Shown here: positions 51,747-64,000 of the stretch, one piece after another
Position numbering within the stretch: the stretch's first letter is position 1
How the letters are laid out: each line of letters begins with the position of its first letter
Assembly: GCA_005878095.1 (NCBI GenBank)
Contig: VBNH01000059.1
Span: 1 to 64,000 of the forward strand
DNA length: 64,000 nt
DNA from: Gammaproteobacteria bacterium
GTDB lineage: Bacteria > Pseudomonadota > Gammaproteobacteria > Steroidobacterales > Steroidobacteraceae
Reading direction: 5' to 3'
Notes under the pieces: model-generated
Seen by the model: the letters and a program-made list of their open reading frames with translations, nothing else
Told to the model about the DNA's origin: nothing
Database searches by the model: none
Made by a program: the position numbers and the translations under genes

Positions 51747-52904
51747 TCAGTTCCCCGGTGCTCGGATCTGTCCGCGAAGCGCGCCGCCCGCCTCCACCGG
51801 CGTCGCGATGCTCAGGTACCACTTGCCCGCCTCGAAGTGGCCGACGTCGGCGGCACTTATGGGGGCAAGCTCCGTCGACCAGTGCCCCATCTCGACGGAG
51901 TCCTTGCTCAGCACGGCGAGCTTGCGCCCGGTGGCGGCGCTGTCCACCTCCGCTGCATCCGCATCGTCCACGCCCGTGGAGTTGACGTGAATGCTGAGCG
52001 TGTAGGCGCTCTTATCCACCGTCGTAGCTACGACGCCCCCGGCCGCAGGGCTGACCGAGCGCGCTTCGGCAGCGGGGGCCATCGTGGAGAACGTCAGGGC
52101 GACGTTGTCGGGGGCGATCTGCCCGCGGATCTCCCCGCGCGGATTGGCCGCGGAGGTTGCGATCACGTAGAGCTTACCCTGCGACAGCGCAGTCAGCTGT
52201 TCGGCGGTGAGCAGTGCATCGGCCGGCACTTCCCACTCAGCGGTGTTGTCGCCGCTGGGCGAGAGCCTGATGAGGGCAGGTCCGGTCGCGCCAGCGAAGC
52301 CTTCATTGATGGTCACCGCAGTCGCGCTGAGGCCCGTCAGCTTCACCGTGCCGCGCGTGGCGCCGGTGTCGAGCTTCACGGTCAAGTCGGCCATTCCGGA
52401 AGCCTGAGACATCGGCGCGGGGAAGATCTGCGCCGCAGTCATGGCAACAGCGGCGATCGCCATACCCGTCGTGTTGATCATGATGGCCGGCGTGGTCGCC
52501 GTGTCGCCCGCACTGTCGGTCACCTTGGCGGTGAGCGAATGGCTGCCCTTGGTCACGGTCGTGCTGTTCCACATGTACGTGTAGGGTGAGCTGGTCACCG
52601 TTCCCACCGCCATGGCGTCGATCAGGAATTCGACGCTCGTGACCGTAAGACCGTAGGTCGAGGAAGCACTTGCAGTCGCCGTCAGCGCAACCGTGCCGCT
52701 CACGGTCGCTCCCGATGCCGGGGCGGTCAGGGTAACGGTCGGCGCCGGGCAGGGAGTGCTGTACGCTCCGCCGCAGCTCAGGGAGCCCCCCGAACCACCG
52801 CCACCGTAGCCCCCGCCGCAGGCGCTGAGGATCAGCGGCAAGGCGGCTGCGGCCAGCAGCGCGAGGACCGGACATCCAGATCCAAGAGGGGTAGTGCGTC
52901 GCAT
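51747..52904 (-). CDS. CHRD-domain lipoprotein, paralogue of 48149..49627 but lacking the CxxCH module
   Basis: LILSACGGGYGGGGSGG; LYVIATSAANPRGEIRGQI; WYLSIATPVEAGGALRGQI. Confidence 0.85.
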   Translation of the reverse strand: MRRTTPLGSGCPVLALLAAAALPLILSACGGGYGGGGSGGSLSCGGAYSTPCPAPTVTLTAPASGATVSGTVALTATASASSTYGLTVTSVEFLIDAMAVGTVTSSPYTYMWNSTTVTKGSHSLTAKVTDSAGDTATTPAIMINTTGMAIAAVAMTAAQIFPAPMSQASGMADLTVKLDTGATRGTVKLTGLSATAVTINEGFAGATGPALIRLSPSGDNTAEWEVPADALLTAEQLTALSQGKLYVIATSAANPRGEIRGQIAPDNVALTFSTMAPAAEARSVSPAAGGVVATTVDKSAYTLSIHVNSTGVDDADAAEVDSAATGRKLAVLSKDSVEMGHWSTELAPISAADVGHFEAGKWYLSIATPVEAGGALRGQIRAPGN

Positions 52905-53053
52905 GTGAAGACCTCCCGCGCGCCTGTCCGCCAAGTGAGTGTCGCTGGTGCACGCCGGGGTTTCCGGGGGAGCGCGGAAATGAATCGGGGGAACGGCAAC
53001 CCGCTTGCCGGCCCCGGTATCCCTCAAGCTTCGACCGTGGCGGAGCTGTTCGG

Positions 53054-54007
53054 CTACGCCGGTTTTTCCGACTCGCGGCGCAGCTCGCGGGGCAAGGCGA
53101 AGAACACGTGCTCCTCACGGCCGGCGATCTCCCGCGGCGCCTGCGCACCCCAGCGGCCGAGCTGCTCGAGCACCTGCTGCACCAGCAGCTCGGGCGCCGA
53201 GGCTCCGGCGGTCACGCCGACGGCGCGCTTGCCCGTGAACCATTCGGCGCGCAGGTCCGCCGGTCCGTCGATCAGATACCCGGGTACCCCGGCACGCTCG
53301 GCGAGCTCGCGCAGGCGGTTGGAGTTGGAGCTGGTGCGCGAACCCACCACCAGCAGCACGTCGCACTGCCCGAGAAGCTTCTTGACGGCGTCCTGGCGGT
53401 TCTGGGTCGCGTAGCAGATGTCTTCGCGGCGTGGACTGGCGAGTCGCGGGAATCGGCGCCGCAGCGCCGCGGCGATCTCCGCGGTGTCGTCCACGGAGAG
53501 CGTGGTCTGGGTGACGGACGCCAGCCGCTCGGGGTCGCGCACCTCGAGCGCGCCGACGTCAGCCAGGTTCTGCACCAGATGGATGCGGCCACCGTAGGAG
53601 CCATCGAAGCGGCCCATGGTGCCCTCGATTTCCGGGTGTCCGGCGTGTCCGATCAGGATCACGTCGCATCCCTCGCGCGCGTAGCGCTGTACTTCCATGT
53701 GCACCTTGGCCACCAGCGGGCAGGTGGCGTCGAACACCGTCAGACACCGGGCGCGGGCCTCCTCCTCCACCGCGCGCGACACCCCGTGCGCGGAAAAAAT
53801 CACCGTACCGCCCGCCGGCACCGCGGCCAGCTCGTCGACGAACACCGCTCCGAGCCCTCGCAGGCGCTCCACCACGTGGTGATTGTGAACCACCTCGTGG
53901 CGCACGTGGACCGGCGCACCGAACAGCTCGAGCGCCCGCTCAACGATGTCGATGGCGCGATCGACGCCGGCGCAGAAGCCGCGCGGGTTGGCGAGCAGCA
54001 CCTGCAT
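53054..54007 (-). CDS. ispH: 4-hydroxy-3-methylbut-2-enyl diphosphate reductase
   Basis: [62 protein letters not shown]. Confidence 0.97.
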   Translation of the reverse strand: MQVLLANPRGFCAGVDRAIDIVERALELFGAPVHVRHEVVHNHHVVERLRGLGAVFVDELAAVPAGGTVIFSAHGVSRAVEEEARARCLTVFDATCPLVAKVHMEVQRYAREGCDVILIGHAGHPEIEGTMGRFDGSYGGRIHLVQNLADVGALEVRDPERLASVTQTTLSVDDTAEIAAALRRRFPRLASPRREDICYATQNRQDAVKKLLGQCDVLLVVGSRTSSNSNRLRELAERAGVPGYLIDGPADLRAEWFTGKRAVGVTAGASAPELLVQQVLEQLGRWGAQAPREIAGREEHVFFALPRELRRESEKPA

Positions 54008-54569
54008 CAGCCGCGCACCCGCCTGGCCGCCCGGGTCTCGCGCCAGGCATCGATCAGCAGCACCACGGCGCCCACGGTGATGGCCGAATCGGCCAGGTTG
54101 AACGCGGGGAAATACGCCTGCCGCCAATGCACATGAATGAAGTCTACCACCCGGCCCAGGGTCAGGCGGTCGATCATGTTGCCGAGCGCCCCGCCGACGA
54201 TGAGCGAGAGCCCGCAGGCAAGCAGGCCCTGGACCGCGACGCGCAGCCGCCGCAGCCATACGATGAGGGCTGCGCTCACGCCCAGCGCGAGCAGCACGAA
54301 CAGCCACCGCTGCCAGCCCGAGGCATCGGAGAGGAAACTGAAGGCCGCGCCGGTGTTGTAAGTGAGAATGATGTCGAGCACCCGCAGCACGTGCACCCGC
54401 TCGAGCGGCGCAAAATGCTGCACCATCCAGGCCTTGATGAGCTGGTCCGCCAGCATGATCAACGCCGCCAATGGCAGGAAGCGCCAACCGCTCGCCGCCG
54501 CCGGCAGAGCGCCGGCCGCGCCCGCGCCCCTCGCCGGCCGCGCCGGCGTGCTGCCGTTGCCCGCCTCGC

Positions 54570-54573
<4 letters not shown>
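54007..54573 (-). CDS. lspA: Lipoprotein signal peptidase
   Basis: [57 protein letters not shown]. Confidence 0.96.
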
Positions 54574-57392
<2,819 letters not shown>

Positions 57393-57435
57393 GTCCACTC
57401 GTTCAAACGTCGGCGGGCCCGGGTCGCCGGGCCGT

Positions 57436-58359
57436 TCAGCCTTCCAGGATGCGGCGCGCATCCGCAGCGTCGCGCCGCATCTGCGCGGTCAGCGCTTCGA
57501 GCGTCGCGAAGCGCGTCTCGTCGCGCAACTTCGCCGCGAACTCGACTTCAATCTCGCGACCGTACAGCTCGCCGCAAAAATCGAACAGGTGCGCCTCCAG
57601 CAGCGCCTCGACTCCGCCGATCGTGGGGCGGGTGCCGAGGCTGGCGACGCCCGGCAGCGCCGCGCTTGCCACCCCGTGCACGCGCACCGCAAAAACCCCG
57701 GCGACCGGCGCGCGCCGGCGCGCGAGCGGCAGATTGGCGGTCGGAAACCCCAGATCCCGTCCCAGGCGCTTGCCCGGCATCACCCGCCCGCGCATCGACC
57801 AGGGCCGACCGAGCCAACGCCGCGCGCGCTCAAAGTCCCCGCACGCCAGCGCCGCGCGCACCCCACTGCTGCTGACGCGCTCGCCGTCGAGCCTCACAGG
57901 GCCCAGCACGTCCACGTCGAACCCCAGACGCGTCCCGGCCGCAGCCAGCACAGCCGCGGTCGCCTCGCCCTTGCGTCCGAAGCGAAAGTCGTGACCGACT
58001 ACGACGAGCCGGGGGCGCAGCTCGCGCGCCAGGAGCTGCGCAAAGGCCTCAGCGGGGAGGTTACGCAAAGCCTCGCCGAAGCGCAGCAGCCACAGGTAAT
58101 CCAGGCGGGTGCCCGACAGGATCCGCCAGCGCTCGCGCAGCGAGGTGAGCCGCGCGGGCGGATCATCCGGCGCCAGGTACTCGCGCGGCATGGGCTCGAA
58201 CGTCAACAGAACCGTGGCCGCGCCGCACTGCGCCGCCTGCTCGTGCACACGTGCCAGCAGCGCCTGGTGGCCGAGGTGGATGCCATCGTACGCGCCGATG
58301 GTCAGTACACAGCCGCCAGCGCGCCGATGTGCGCCGCTGAGTCCTCGAATGAGCTCCAT
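57436..58359 (-). CDS. ribF: Bifunctional riboflavin kinase / FAD synthetase
   Basis: [52 protein letters not shown]. Confidence 0.96.
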   Translation of the reverse strand: MELIRGLSGAHRRAGGCVLTIGAYDGIHLGHQALLARVHEQAAQCGAATVLLTFEPMPREYLAPDDPPARLTSLRERWRILSGTRLDYLWLLRFGEALRNLPAEAFAQLLARELRPRLVVVGHDFRFGRKGEATAAVLAAAGTRLGFDVDVLGPVRLDGERVSSSGVRAALACGDFERARRWLGRPWSMRGRVMPGKRLGRDLGFPTANLPLARRRAPVAGVFAVRVHGVASAALPGVASLGTRPTIGGVEALLEAHLFDFCGELYGREIEVEFAAKLRDETRFATLEALTAQMRRDAADARRILEG

Positions 58360-58552
58360 GATTCGCTTAAGCCATTGATGTCGAAAGACTAAGTTAACCT
58401 CGTTGCGCCGCCTTCGCATGCCCAAGGGCAGTTTATGTGAAGCGGCCGGTGTCGGCCGTCCCTCTCGCGCGGCCGCGTTGACAAGCGCCGGCGCGATGCG
58501 CAGACTACCGGCCCTCGCTTGCTTGCGACCCGGCCGTGGATACGGAGATTTC

Positions 58553-58816
58553 TTGGCCAATACCAAGTCCGCCGAAAAGGCTGCCCGTCAGGCAGAGAAG
58601 CACCGCGCCCGCAATGTGGCGCTGCGCTCGCGGATGCGCACCGCGGTGCGCGACGTGACGACGGCCCTCGGCGGCGGCAACAAAGAGGCGGCCCAGAGCA
58701 GCTACAACCAGGCCGTCCCGATCATCGACTCGCTCGTGAGCAAGCAGATCATCCATCGTAACAAGGCCGCACGGCACAAGAGTCGCCTGGCGGCCCGTAT
58801 CCGCGCAATGCAGTGA
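58553..58816 (+). CDS. rpsT: 30S ribosomal protein S20 (TTG start)
   Basis: (M)ANTKSAEKAARQAEKHRARNVALRSRMRTAVRDV...IIHRNKAARHKSRLAARI; starts with TTG at 58553. Confidence 0.96.
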   Translation: MANTKSAEKAARQAEKHRARNVALRSRMRTAVRDVTTALGGGNKEAAQSSYNQAVPIIDSLVSKQIIHRNKAARHKSRLAARIRAMQ

Positions 58817-58878
58817 GGCAGTGATGAGCGCAGCGAACTCCAAGGCCAGCATCCCGATCCCGGTCATTCCGACCCCCC

Positions 58879-59955
58879 TCAAGTTGCGCCCGGCGGCGCG
58901 ACGCCAGCATCTCCTCGAGATGATGCGTGCTCGCGTGCCGCTCGATCGTGCGCCTCCAAAGACCTCATAGCCGCTTCGCACAAGGCTTTCGTTCCTTCGC
59001 CGGTCGCCCCTGAGATCAGGAACTGCGGCCCGCGATAGCGCAGTGCGCGCACGATGGCGCGCGCGCGCCGCTCGGCCTGTGCCGCCGGCAGCAGATCGCG
59101 CTTGTTCAGCACCAGCCAGCGCGGCTTCAGGGCCAGGTTCTTGCTGAACTTCTTCAGCTCCCGAACGATGGCGCGTGCATCGCGTACCGGGTCGGCCTGC
59201 GGATCGAGCGGCGCGATGTCCACCAGGTGCAGCAGCAGCCGCGTGCGCTGCAGGTGCTTCAGGAACCGGATCCCGAGTCCCGCCCCTTCCGCGGCCCCCT
59301 CGATGAGACCGGGGATATCGGCCATGACGAAGCTGCGGTGCCGCCCGACGTCCACCACTCCGAGGTTCGGGTGCAGGGTCGTGAACGGATAGTCCGCGAC
59401 CTTGGGCCGCGCCGCCGAGACCGCACGGATGAGCGTGGATTTGCCGGCGTTCGGCAGCCCCAGCAGGCCCACGTCGGCGATGACCTTGAGCTCGAATTCC
59501 AGCAGGCGCCTCTCTCCGGGAAGTCCGGGGCCGAACTGGCGCGGGGAGCGGTTGGTGCTCGACTTGAAGCGCTGGTTCCCCCAGCCGCCCTTGCCACCGC
59601 GCGCGACCAGCAGCTCCTCGCCGTCACGCGTGAGGTCTCCGAGCTCTTCGTGCGTGTCGGCGTCGCGCACCACGGTGCCGATCGGCACCGGCACGTACAG
59701 ATCCGCACCGCCGCGGCCGCTGCAGTCATTGGCGCCGCCGGGCTCCCCGTGGGCCGCCTTGAAGGTCCGCTCGATGCGGAAATCCGCCAGCGTATTGATG
59801 CCCGACGCGGCGCGCAGGTAGACGCTGCCGCCGTGGCCGCCGTCGCCGCCGTCCGGGCCGCCGAAGGGCACGAACTTCTCGCGGCGGAAACTGGCGCTGC
59901 CGCGCCCGCCGTTGCCGGCCTGCACCCGCGCTCGCGCCTCATCGACGAATTTCAT
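58879..59955 (-). CDS. obgE: GTPase Obg/CgtA
   Basis: [83 protein letters not shown]. Confidence 0.98.
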   Translation of the reverse strand: MKFVDEARARVQAGNGGRGSASFRREKFVPFGGPDGGDGGHGGSVYLRAASGINTLADFRIERTFKAAHGEPGGANDCSGRGGADLYVPVPIGTVVRDADTHEELGDLTRDGEELLVARGGKGGWGNQRFKSSTNRSPRQFGPGLPGERRLLEFELKVIADVGLLGLPNAGKSTLIRAVSAARPKVADYPFTTLHPNLGVVDVGRHRSFVMADIPGLIEGAAEGAGLGIRFLKHLQRTRLLLHLVDIAPLDPQADPVRDARAIVRELKKFSKNLALKPRWLVLNKRDLLPAAQAERRARAIVRALRYRGPQFLISGATGEGTKALCEAAMRSLEAHDRAAREHASSRGDAGVAPPGAT

Positions 59956-60176
59956 CCGGTAACTGTAGCATCCGCCGCGGGGCGAGCCCGCACCGGGCCG
60001 ATGCGCCCATGCGCACCCCCGGCCGCGCGGTGAGCGGGTTGACGCTCGTGCCGACTGGCCCTACAGTGGCCAATGTCGCGATAACAAACTATCGATAATC
60101 GATGCGGCAGCACGGTGACCGCACGGACGCCGCGCCTGAACTGCCGACTCCACACGCATCCAGGGGAGATGCAGCA

Positions 60177-62669
60177 ATGCGCTGGCCGGGTTATCGGTTC
60201 CACGGATCATTCCTGCGAGAGCTTGCCTGGCTCTTGGCAGCCGGCGCGGCGTTGAGCGCGGCCTGGCCGCAGAGCGTGCGCGCCGACGAGGCCGCGCTCG
60301 AGGAGGTCACGGTGACCGCGCAGCGCGTCTCGGAGCGGCTGCAGGACGTGCCGGTGGCGGTCACGGCCATCCCGGCGAGCGAGCTGCTCGAGCGCGGCAT
60401 ACGGCAGGCGGGCGATATCACCGCCTCCGTCCCGAACCTGCTGCTCAATTCCCCGTACGGGCCGGAGGCCCAGCCCACCTTCACGCTGCGCGGAGTGACG
60501 ACTCAGGACTTCAGCGAGAACCAGAGCAGCCCGGTCGCCATGTACGTCGACGAAGTCTACAAGAGCGTCGGCGCCGTCCAGGCACTGCAGACCTACGACC
60601 TCGATCGCGTCGAGGTGCTGCGTGGTCCGCAGGGGACCTTGTACGGCAAGAACGCGACCGGGGGTGCGATCAGCTTCTACACCAAGAATCCGAGCCTGAC
60701 CGCCTACGACGGTTACATCACCGCCGGGGCGGGCAACTACAGTGCCTATTCGGTGCAGGGGGCCGTCGGCGGTCCGGTGATCGACAATGAAATCGGCTGG
60801 CGCGCCGCGGTGATGTACGAGAAACGCGACGGCTGGGTGAGGAGCGTGGTGCCGGGCGTTGAGCCTTTGAACGGCGTAGATGCCGCCGCCGGTCGCTTCA
60901 CGTTGCTTGCAAAACCGAACGACAGTCTCACGGCCCAACTCAAGCTCTCCGTCAGCCGCTCGGGCGGCACGCCCTACGGTGCGCACGCGATCAATAACGA
61001 CCCGAGCGCGACGCTCACGAATGACCCGAGCGCCTCTCTCTACACCGGCAACATCGGCTGGTTCGACAACGGCGCCAAGTTCGCCGTCCACAAGGATATT
61101 CGCAGCGACAACGCCACCCTCAAGATCGACTGGCAGCTGAGCCCGCACGCGACGCTCACTTCCGTGACCGGCTACGACTACGGCTGGTGGTACGAGAAAA
61201 GCGACGACGGCGGGCTGCCGATTTTCTTGCGTCTCGATGACCCGAACACCTACTTCTCGAGCGTAAATACGTTCTCGCAGGAGATCCGCATCGCTTCCCA
61301 CGACACGGGGGCTCTCGGCTGGCTCGGCGGACTCTACTACGGGCGCGAGAGCACGCACGCGACCGTGCAGTTTCATTTCTTCGACGGCTACAACCTCAAC
61401 TTCTGGGCTCCCACGAACGCCGGCGCGCCGACGCAGGTGTACGGCTTCGACGAGTACAACAATTTCGACCAGCTCAAGGACAGCCGGGCCGTGTTCTTCA
61501 ACGCGTCCTACACCGTGGCACCGGCAGTCACGCTGCGTGCGGGGCTGCGCTACACCAAGGATAAGGTGACGATCAGCAACTTCTATGCGCTCGAAGGCGG
61601 GCTTGCGAGCCCCGGGGCGACCACTGCGGCCACCGGCGCCGATCCCAACATCGACGCGACGACCTGGTGGACGCAGACCGTCGGCAATCCCGCGTTATAC
61701 CCGCCACCACCACCCACGCCGCCTACCGCGGGGCGTCACTACTTCCAGCAGGGACTTGCGGTGCAAGGATATGGATTCGTCCCCACATTCGAGAACGACA
61801 CCAGTAACGTGAGCGGCAAGGTTGGCGTCGACTGGAAAGCCAGCGACGGTGTGCTCGCGTACGCGAGCATCAGTCAAGGTTACCGCGGAGTCGCCTTTAA
61901 CGGGCAGGCTTATAACGACAACAGCGAGCTCACGTTCGCGGATCCAGAGAAGCTCACCTCCTACGAGCTCGGCCTCAAGACGGAGCTGTGGGAGCGGCGG
62001 GCGGTGTTCAACGCCGCGGCGTTCCACTACGACTACAAGAATCAGCAGTTTCTCGATGCCTTCACGCTGCCGGGCGGCCTCGGCACCGGGTTCCACACCA
62101 TCAATGCCCCGAAGTCGCGCGTCGACGGAGCGGAGCTCGAGTTCCGGGTCAAAGCGACGCCGGATCTCGAATTCGGCTCGACCCTTGGGCTCATGAGCAG
62201 CAAGTACGTCGACCTGACGCTGCACCAGGGTGAGTGCGTGGTGGCAGGGACGGGGCCGAACTGCACCGGCGGTGTCCCACGCATCTGCTGTGTGGGTAAC
62301 CAGCTGATCCAGGCGCCGGACTACAACGCAAGCGTCGACTTCGCCTGGCGCTTCGCCCACATCGCCGGGGGCGACCTGCGGCTCTTCGTCGACGGCAACC
62401 TCTACGGCAAGCAGTACTTCGATGCCTTCAATACCGAGCGGGACGCGCAAGGCGCTTACGGTGTCGCCAATGCCCGAGTGTCGTTCGAGAGCACGGGCAC
62501 GAGCAGGCCCGGGTTCGGCATCGGCGTGTGGGTTAAGAACCTCGCGAACCGCCAGTACCTCGCCTACGCGCTCAATCAGGGGGATGCGGATACGGGTGCA
62601 CTGGGCTTCGACTATGGGCTGGTCGGGGAGCCGCGCACCTACGGAATCGACGCGACGCTGCGATTCTAA
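60177..62669 (+). CDS. TonB-dependent receptor
   Basis: TonB box-like EEVTVTAQRVSERLQDVPVAVTAI; plug RVEVLRGPQGTLYGKNATGGAISFYTK; terminal barrel strand ending in F (YGIDATLRF). Confidence 0.95.
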   Translation: MRWPGYRFHGSFLRELAWLLAAGAALSAAWPQSVRADEAALEEVTVTAQRVSERLQDVPVAVTAIPASELLERGIRQAGDITASVPNLLLNSPYGPEAQPTFTLRGVTTQDFSENQSSPVAMYVDEVYKSVGAVQALQTYDLDRVEVLRGPQGTLYGKNATGGAISFYTKNPSLTAYDGYITAGAGNYSAYSVQGAVGGPVIDNEIGWRAAVMYEKRDGWVRSVVPGVEPLNGVDAAAGRFTLLAKPNDSLTAQLKLSVSRSGGTPYGAHAINNDPSATLTNDPSASLYTGNIGWFDNGAKFAVHKDIRSDNATLKIDWQLSPHATLTSVTGYDYGWWYEKSDDGGLPIFLRLDDPNTYFSSVNTFSQEIRIASHDTGALGWLGGLYYGRESTHATVQFHFFDGYNLNFWAPTNAGAPTQVYGFDEYNNFDQLKDSRAVFFNASYTVAPAVTLRAGLRYTKDKVTISNFYALEGGLASPGATTAATGADPNIDATTWWTQTVGNPALYPPPPPTPPTAGRHYFQQGLAVQGYGFVPTFENDTSNVSGKVGVDWKASDGVLAYASISQGYRGVAFNGQAYNDNSELTFADPEKLTSYELGLKTELWERRAVFNAAAFHYDYKNQQFLDAFTLPGGLGTGFHTINAPKSRVDGAELEFRVKATPDLEFGSTLGLMSSKYVDLTLHQGECVVAGTGPNCTGGVPRICCVGNQLIQAPDYNASVDFAWRFAHIAGGDLRLFVDGNLYGKQYFDAFNTERDAQGAYGVANARVSFESTGTSRPGFGIGVWVKNLANRQYLAYALNQGDADTGALGFDYGLVGEPRTYGIDATLRF

Positions 62670-62737
62670 AGCCCCGGCGCGCTGCGGGCGGCGCAGTTAG
62701 TTCGATAAGCGCGGCAGGATCGAGCGCAGTGGCCGCT

Positions 62738-63001
62738 TCAGGCCTTCTCGGGCAGCACGCTCACGTACAGGCGCTGCTCGGCGCCCTTCTTCTGGAACTG
62801 CACCTTGCCGGTCACCTTGGCGAACAGCGTATGGTCGCTGCCGACGCCGACGTTCGAGCCGGGGCGGACCGGCGTGCCGCGCTGACGCACGAGGATGTTC
62901 CCGGCGAGCACCTGCTCGCCGCCGAAGCGCTTGACCCCCAAGCGTTTGGAGTGGGAGTCGCGGCCGTTCTTGGTACTGCCGCCTGCCTTTTTGTGTGCCA
63001 T
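62738..63001 (-). CDS. rpmA: 50S ribosomal protein L27
   Basis: [43 protein letters not shown]. Confidence 0.98.
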   Translation of the reverse strand: MAHKKAGGSTKNGRDSHSKRLGVKRFGGEQVLAGNILVRQRGTPVRPGSNVGVGSDHTLFAKVTGKVQFQKKGAEQRLYVSVLPEKA

Positions 63002-63027
63002 GACTAAGGTGTCCTGCGAAACAGCGC

Positions 63028-63342
63028 TCAGCCGGCGCTGATGTCCGTGACCTTGACCTCGGTGAACAACTGTCGGTGGTTCTTCTGCCGCAGGTAATGC
63101 GCGCGGCGCTTGAACTTGACCACCGACACCTTGGCGCTCTTGCCGTGGCGCACCACCGTGGCGAGTACCTTGCCCCCCTTGAGGGTGGGCTTACCGAGCT
63201 TGACGTCCGCCCCCTCGCCGACCAGCAGCACTTCGCCGAACTCGACCGTGGCGCCCGGCTCGGCGTCGAGCTTCTCGACGCGCAACACGCCGTCCTTGGT
63301 CACCCGATATTGCTTGCCGCCCGTGGCGATGACCGCGTACAT
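63028..63342 (-). CDS. rplU: 50S ribosomal protein L21
   Basis: [25 protein letters not shown]...[16 protein letters not shown]. Confidence 0.98.
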   Translation of the reverse strand: MYAVIATGGKQYRVTKDGVLRVEKLDAEPGATVEFGEVLLVGEGADVKLGKPTLKGGKVLATVVRHGKSAKVSVVKFKRRAHYLRQKNHRQLFTEVKVTDISAG

Positions 63343-63565
63343 GGTATTTGAGGAGGCTGGGCCGTGAGCCGAAAGGCCGCGCATTCTACTGACGGATCTC
63401 CTCGGGGTCAAACGGCTGTTTCCCCAAGTGCGACGGGGACTTAGCTCCCACCCGCAGGCGCTGCGCACCGCCCCAGCTAATTTCTCCAAAGCCGCCCCGG
63501 TCGGCTACGATGCCTGGCCGTTCCAAAGCGCCCACCCGTCCAAGAAACACCCCGCCTTCCTGCCA

Positions 63566-64000
63566 ATGACCCTGGAAGAGATTCGCGCGCTGGTACAAGC
63601 CGACCTCCACTCGGTAGACGGGGTCATTCGCGCGCGCCTGAAGAGTGCCGTGCCGCTGGTGGACCAGGTCGCCGAGCACATCATCTCCGGTGGCGGCAAG
63701 CGCCTGCGGCCGCTGCTGGTGGTGCTCACGGCGCGCGCCTGCGGGCATCAGGGCGCCTCCCATATCGAGGCTGCCGCGTTCATCGAGTTCATCCATACCG
63801 CAACGTTGTTGCACGACGACGTGGTCGATGGCTCCTTGCTACGCCGGGGGCGCCATACCGCGAACGAGGTGTACGGCAACCAGGCAAGCGTGCTGGTGGG
63901 CGACTTCGTCTATTCACGCGCCTTCCAGATGATGGCCGACCTCGCCTGCCAGCCGGTCATGGAGATCATGGCGGAGGCGACCAACGTCATCGCCGAGGGT
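63566..64000 (+). CDS. ispB: Polyprenyl (octaprenyl) diphosphate synthase, truncated by window end
   Basis: ISGGGKRLRPLLVVLTARA; FIEFIHTATLLHDDVVDGSLLRRGRHTANEVYGN (DDxxD). Confidence 0.95.
   Translation, partial: MTLEEIRALVQADLHSVDGVIRARLKSAVPLVDQVAEHIISGGGKRLRPLLVVLTARACGHQGASHIEAAAFIEFIHTATLLHDDVVDGSLLRRGRHTANEVYGNQASVLVGDFVYSRAFQMMADLACQPVMEIMAEATNVIAEG

Overview
GC-rich 64-kb chromosomal window, most likely gammaproteobacterial. This is inferred from gene content and synteny: metG/mrp/dcd, rnfB/nth, rpsT-ribF-ileS-lspA-ispH, and ispB divergent from rplU-rpmA. It encodes about 50 mostly housekeeping genes, one tRNA-Thr(CGT), and several accessory islands. The clearest unusual feature is an in-frame 224-aa intein in dCTP deaminase (dcd). 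It sits at the conserved STYAR^CG site, has lost a recognisable endonuclease core, and has a non-canonical penultimate Arg. A Phd/VapC-type toxin-antitoxin pair lies directly upstream of dcd, with a near-consensus sigma70-like promoter overlapped by a perfect inverted repeat. Other notable loci: (i) a divergent acyltransferase-phosphopantetheinyl transferase / cytochrome P450-FAAL-carrier cassette (37.3-42.0 kb) that may be an uncharacterised lipid-modification system; (ii) a HEAT-repeat Ser/Thr kinase next to pilT and pilU; (iii) an apparently orphan rnfB plus a secreted-looking MDR oxidoreductase before nth; (iv) a CHRD / CxxCH-protein / outer-membrane-protein cluster with a shuffled CxxCH module and duplicated leaders; (v) a TonB-dependent receptor between rpmA and obgE. 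All calls come from reading translations and motifs; no database search was run.
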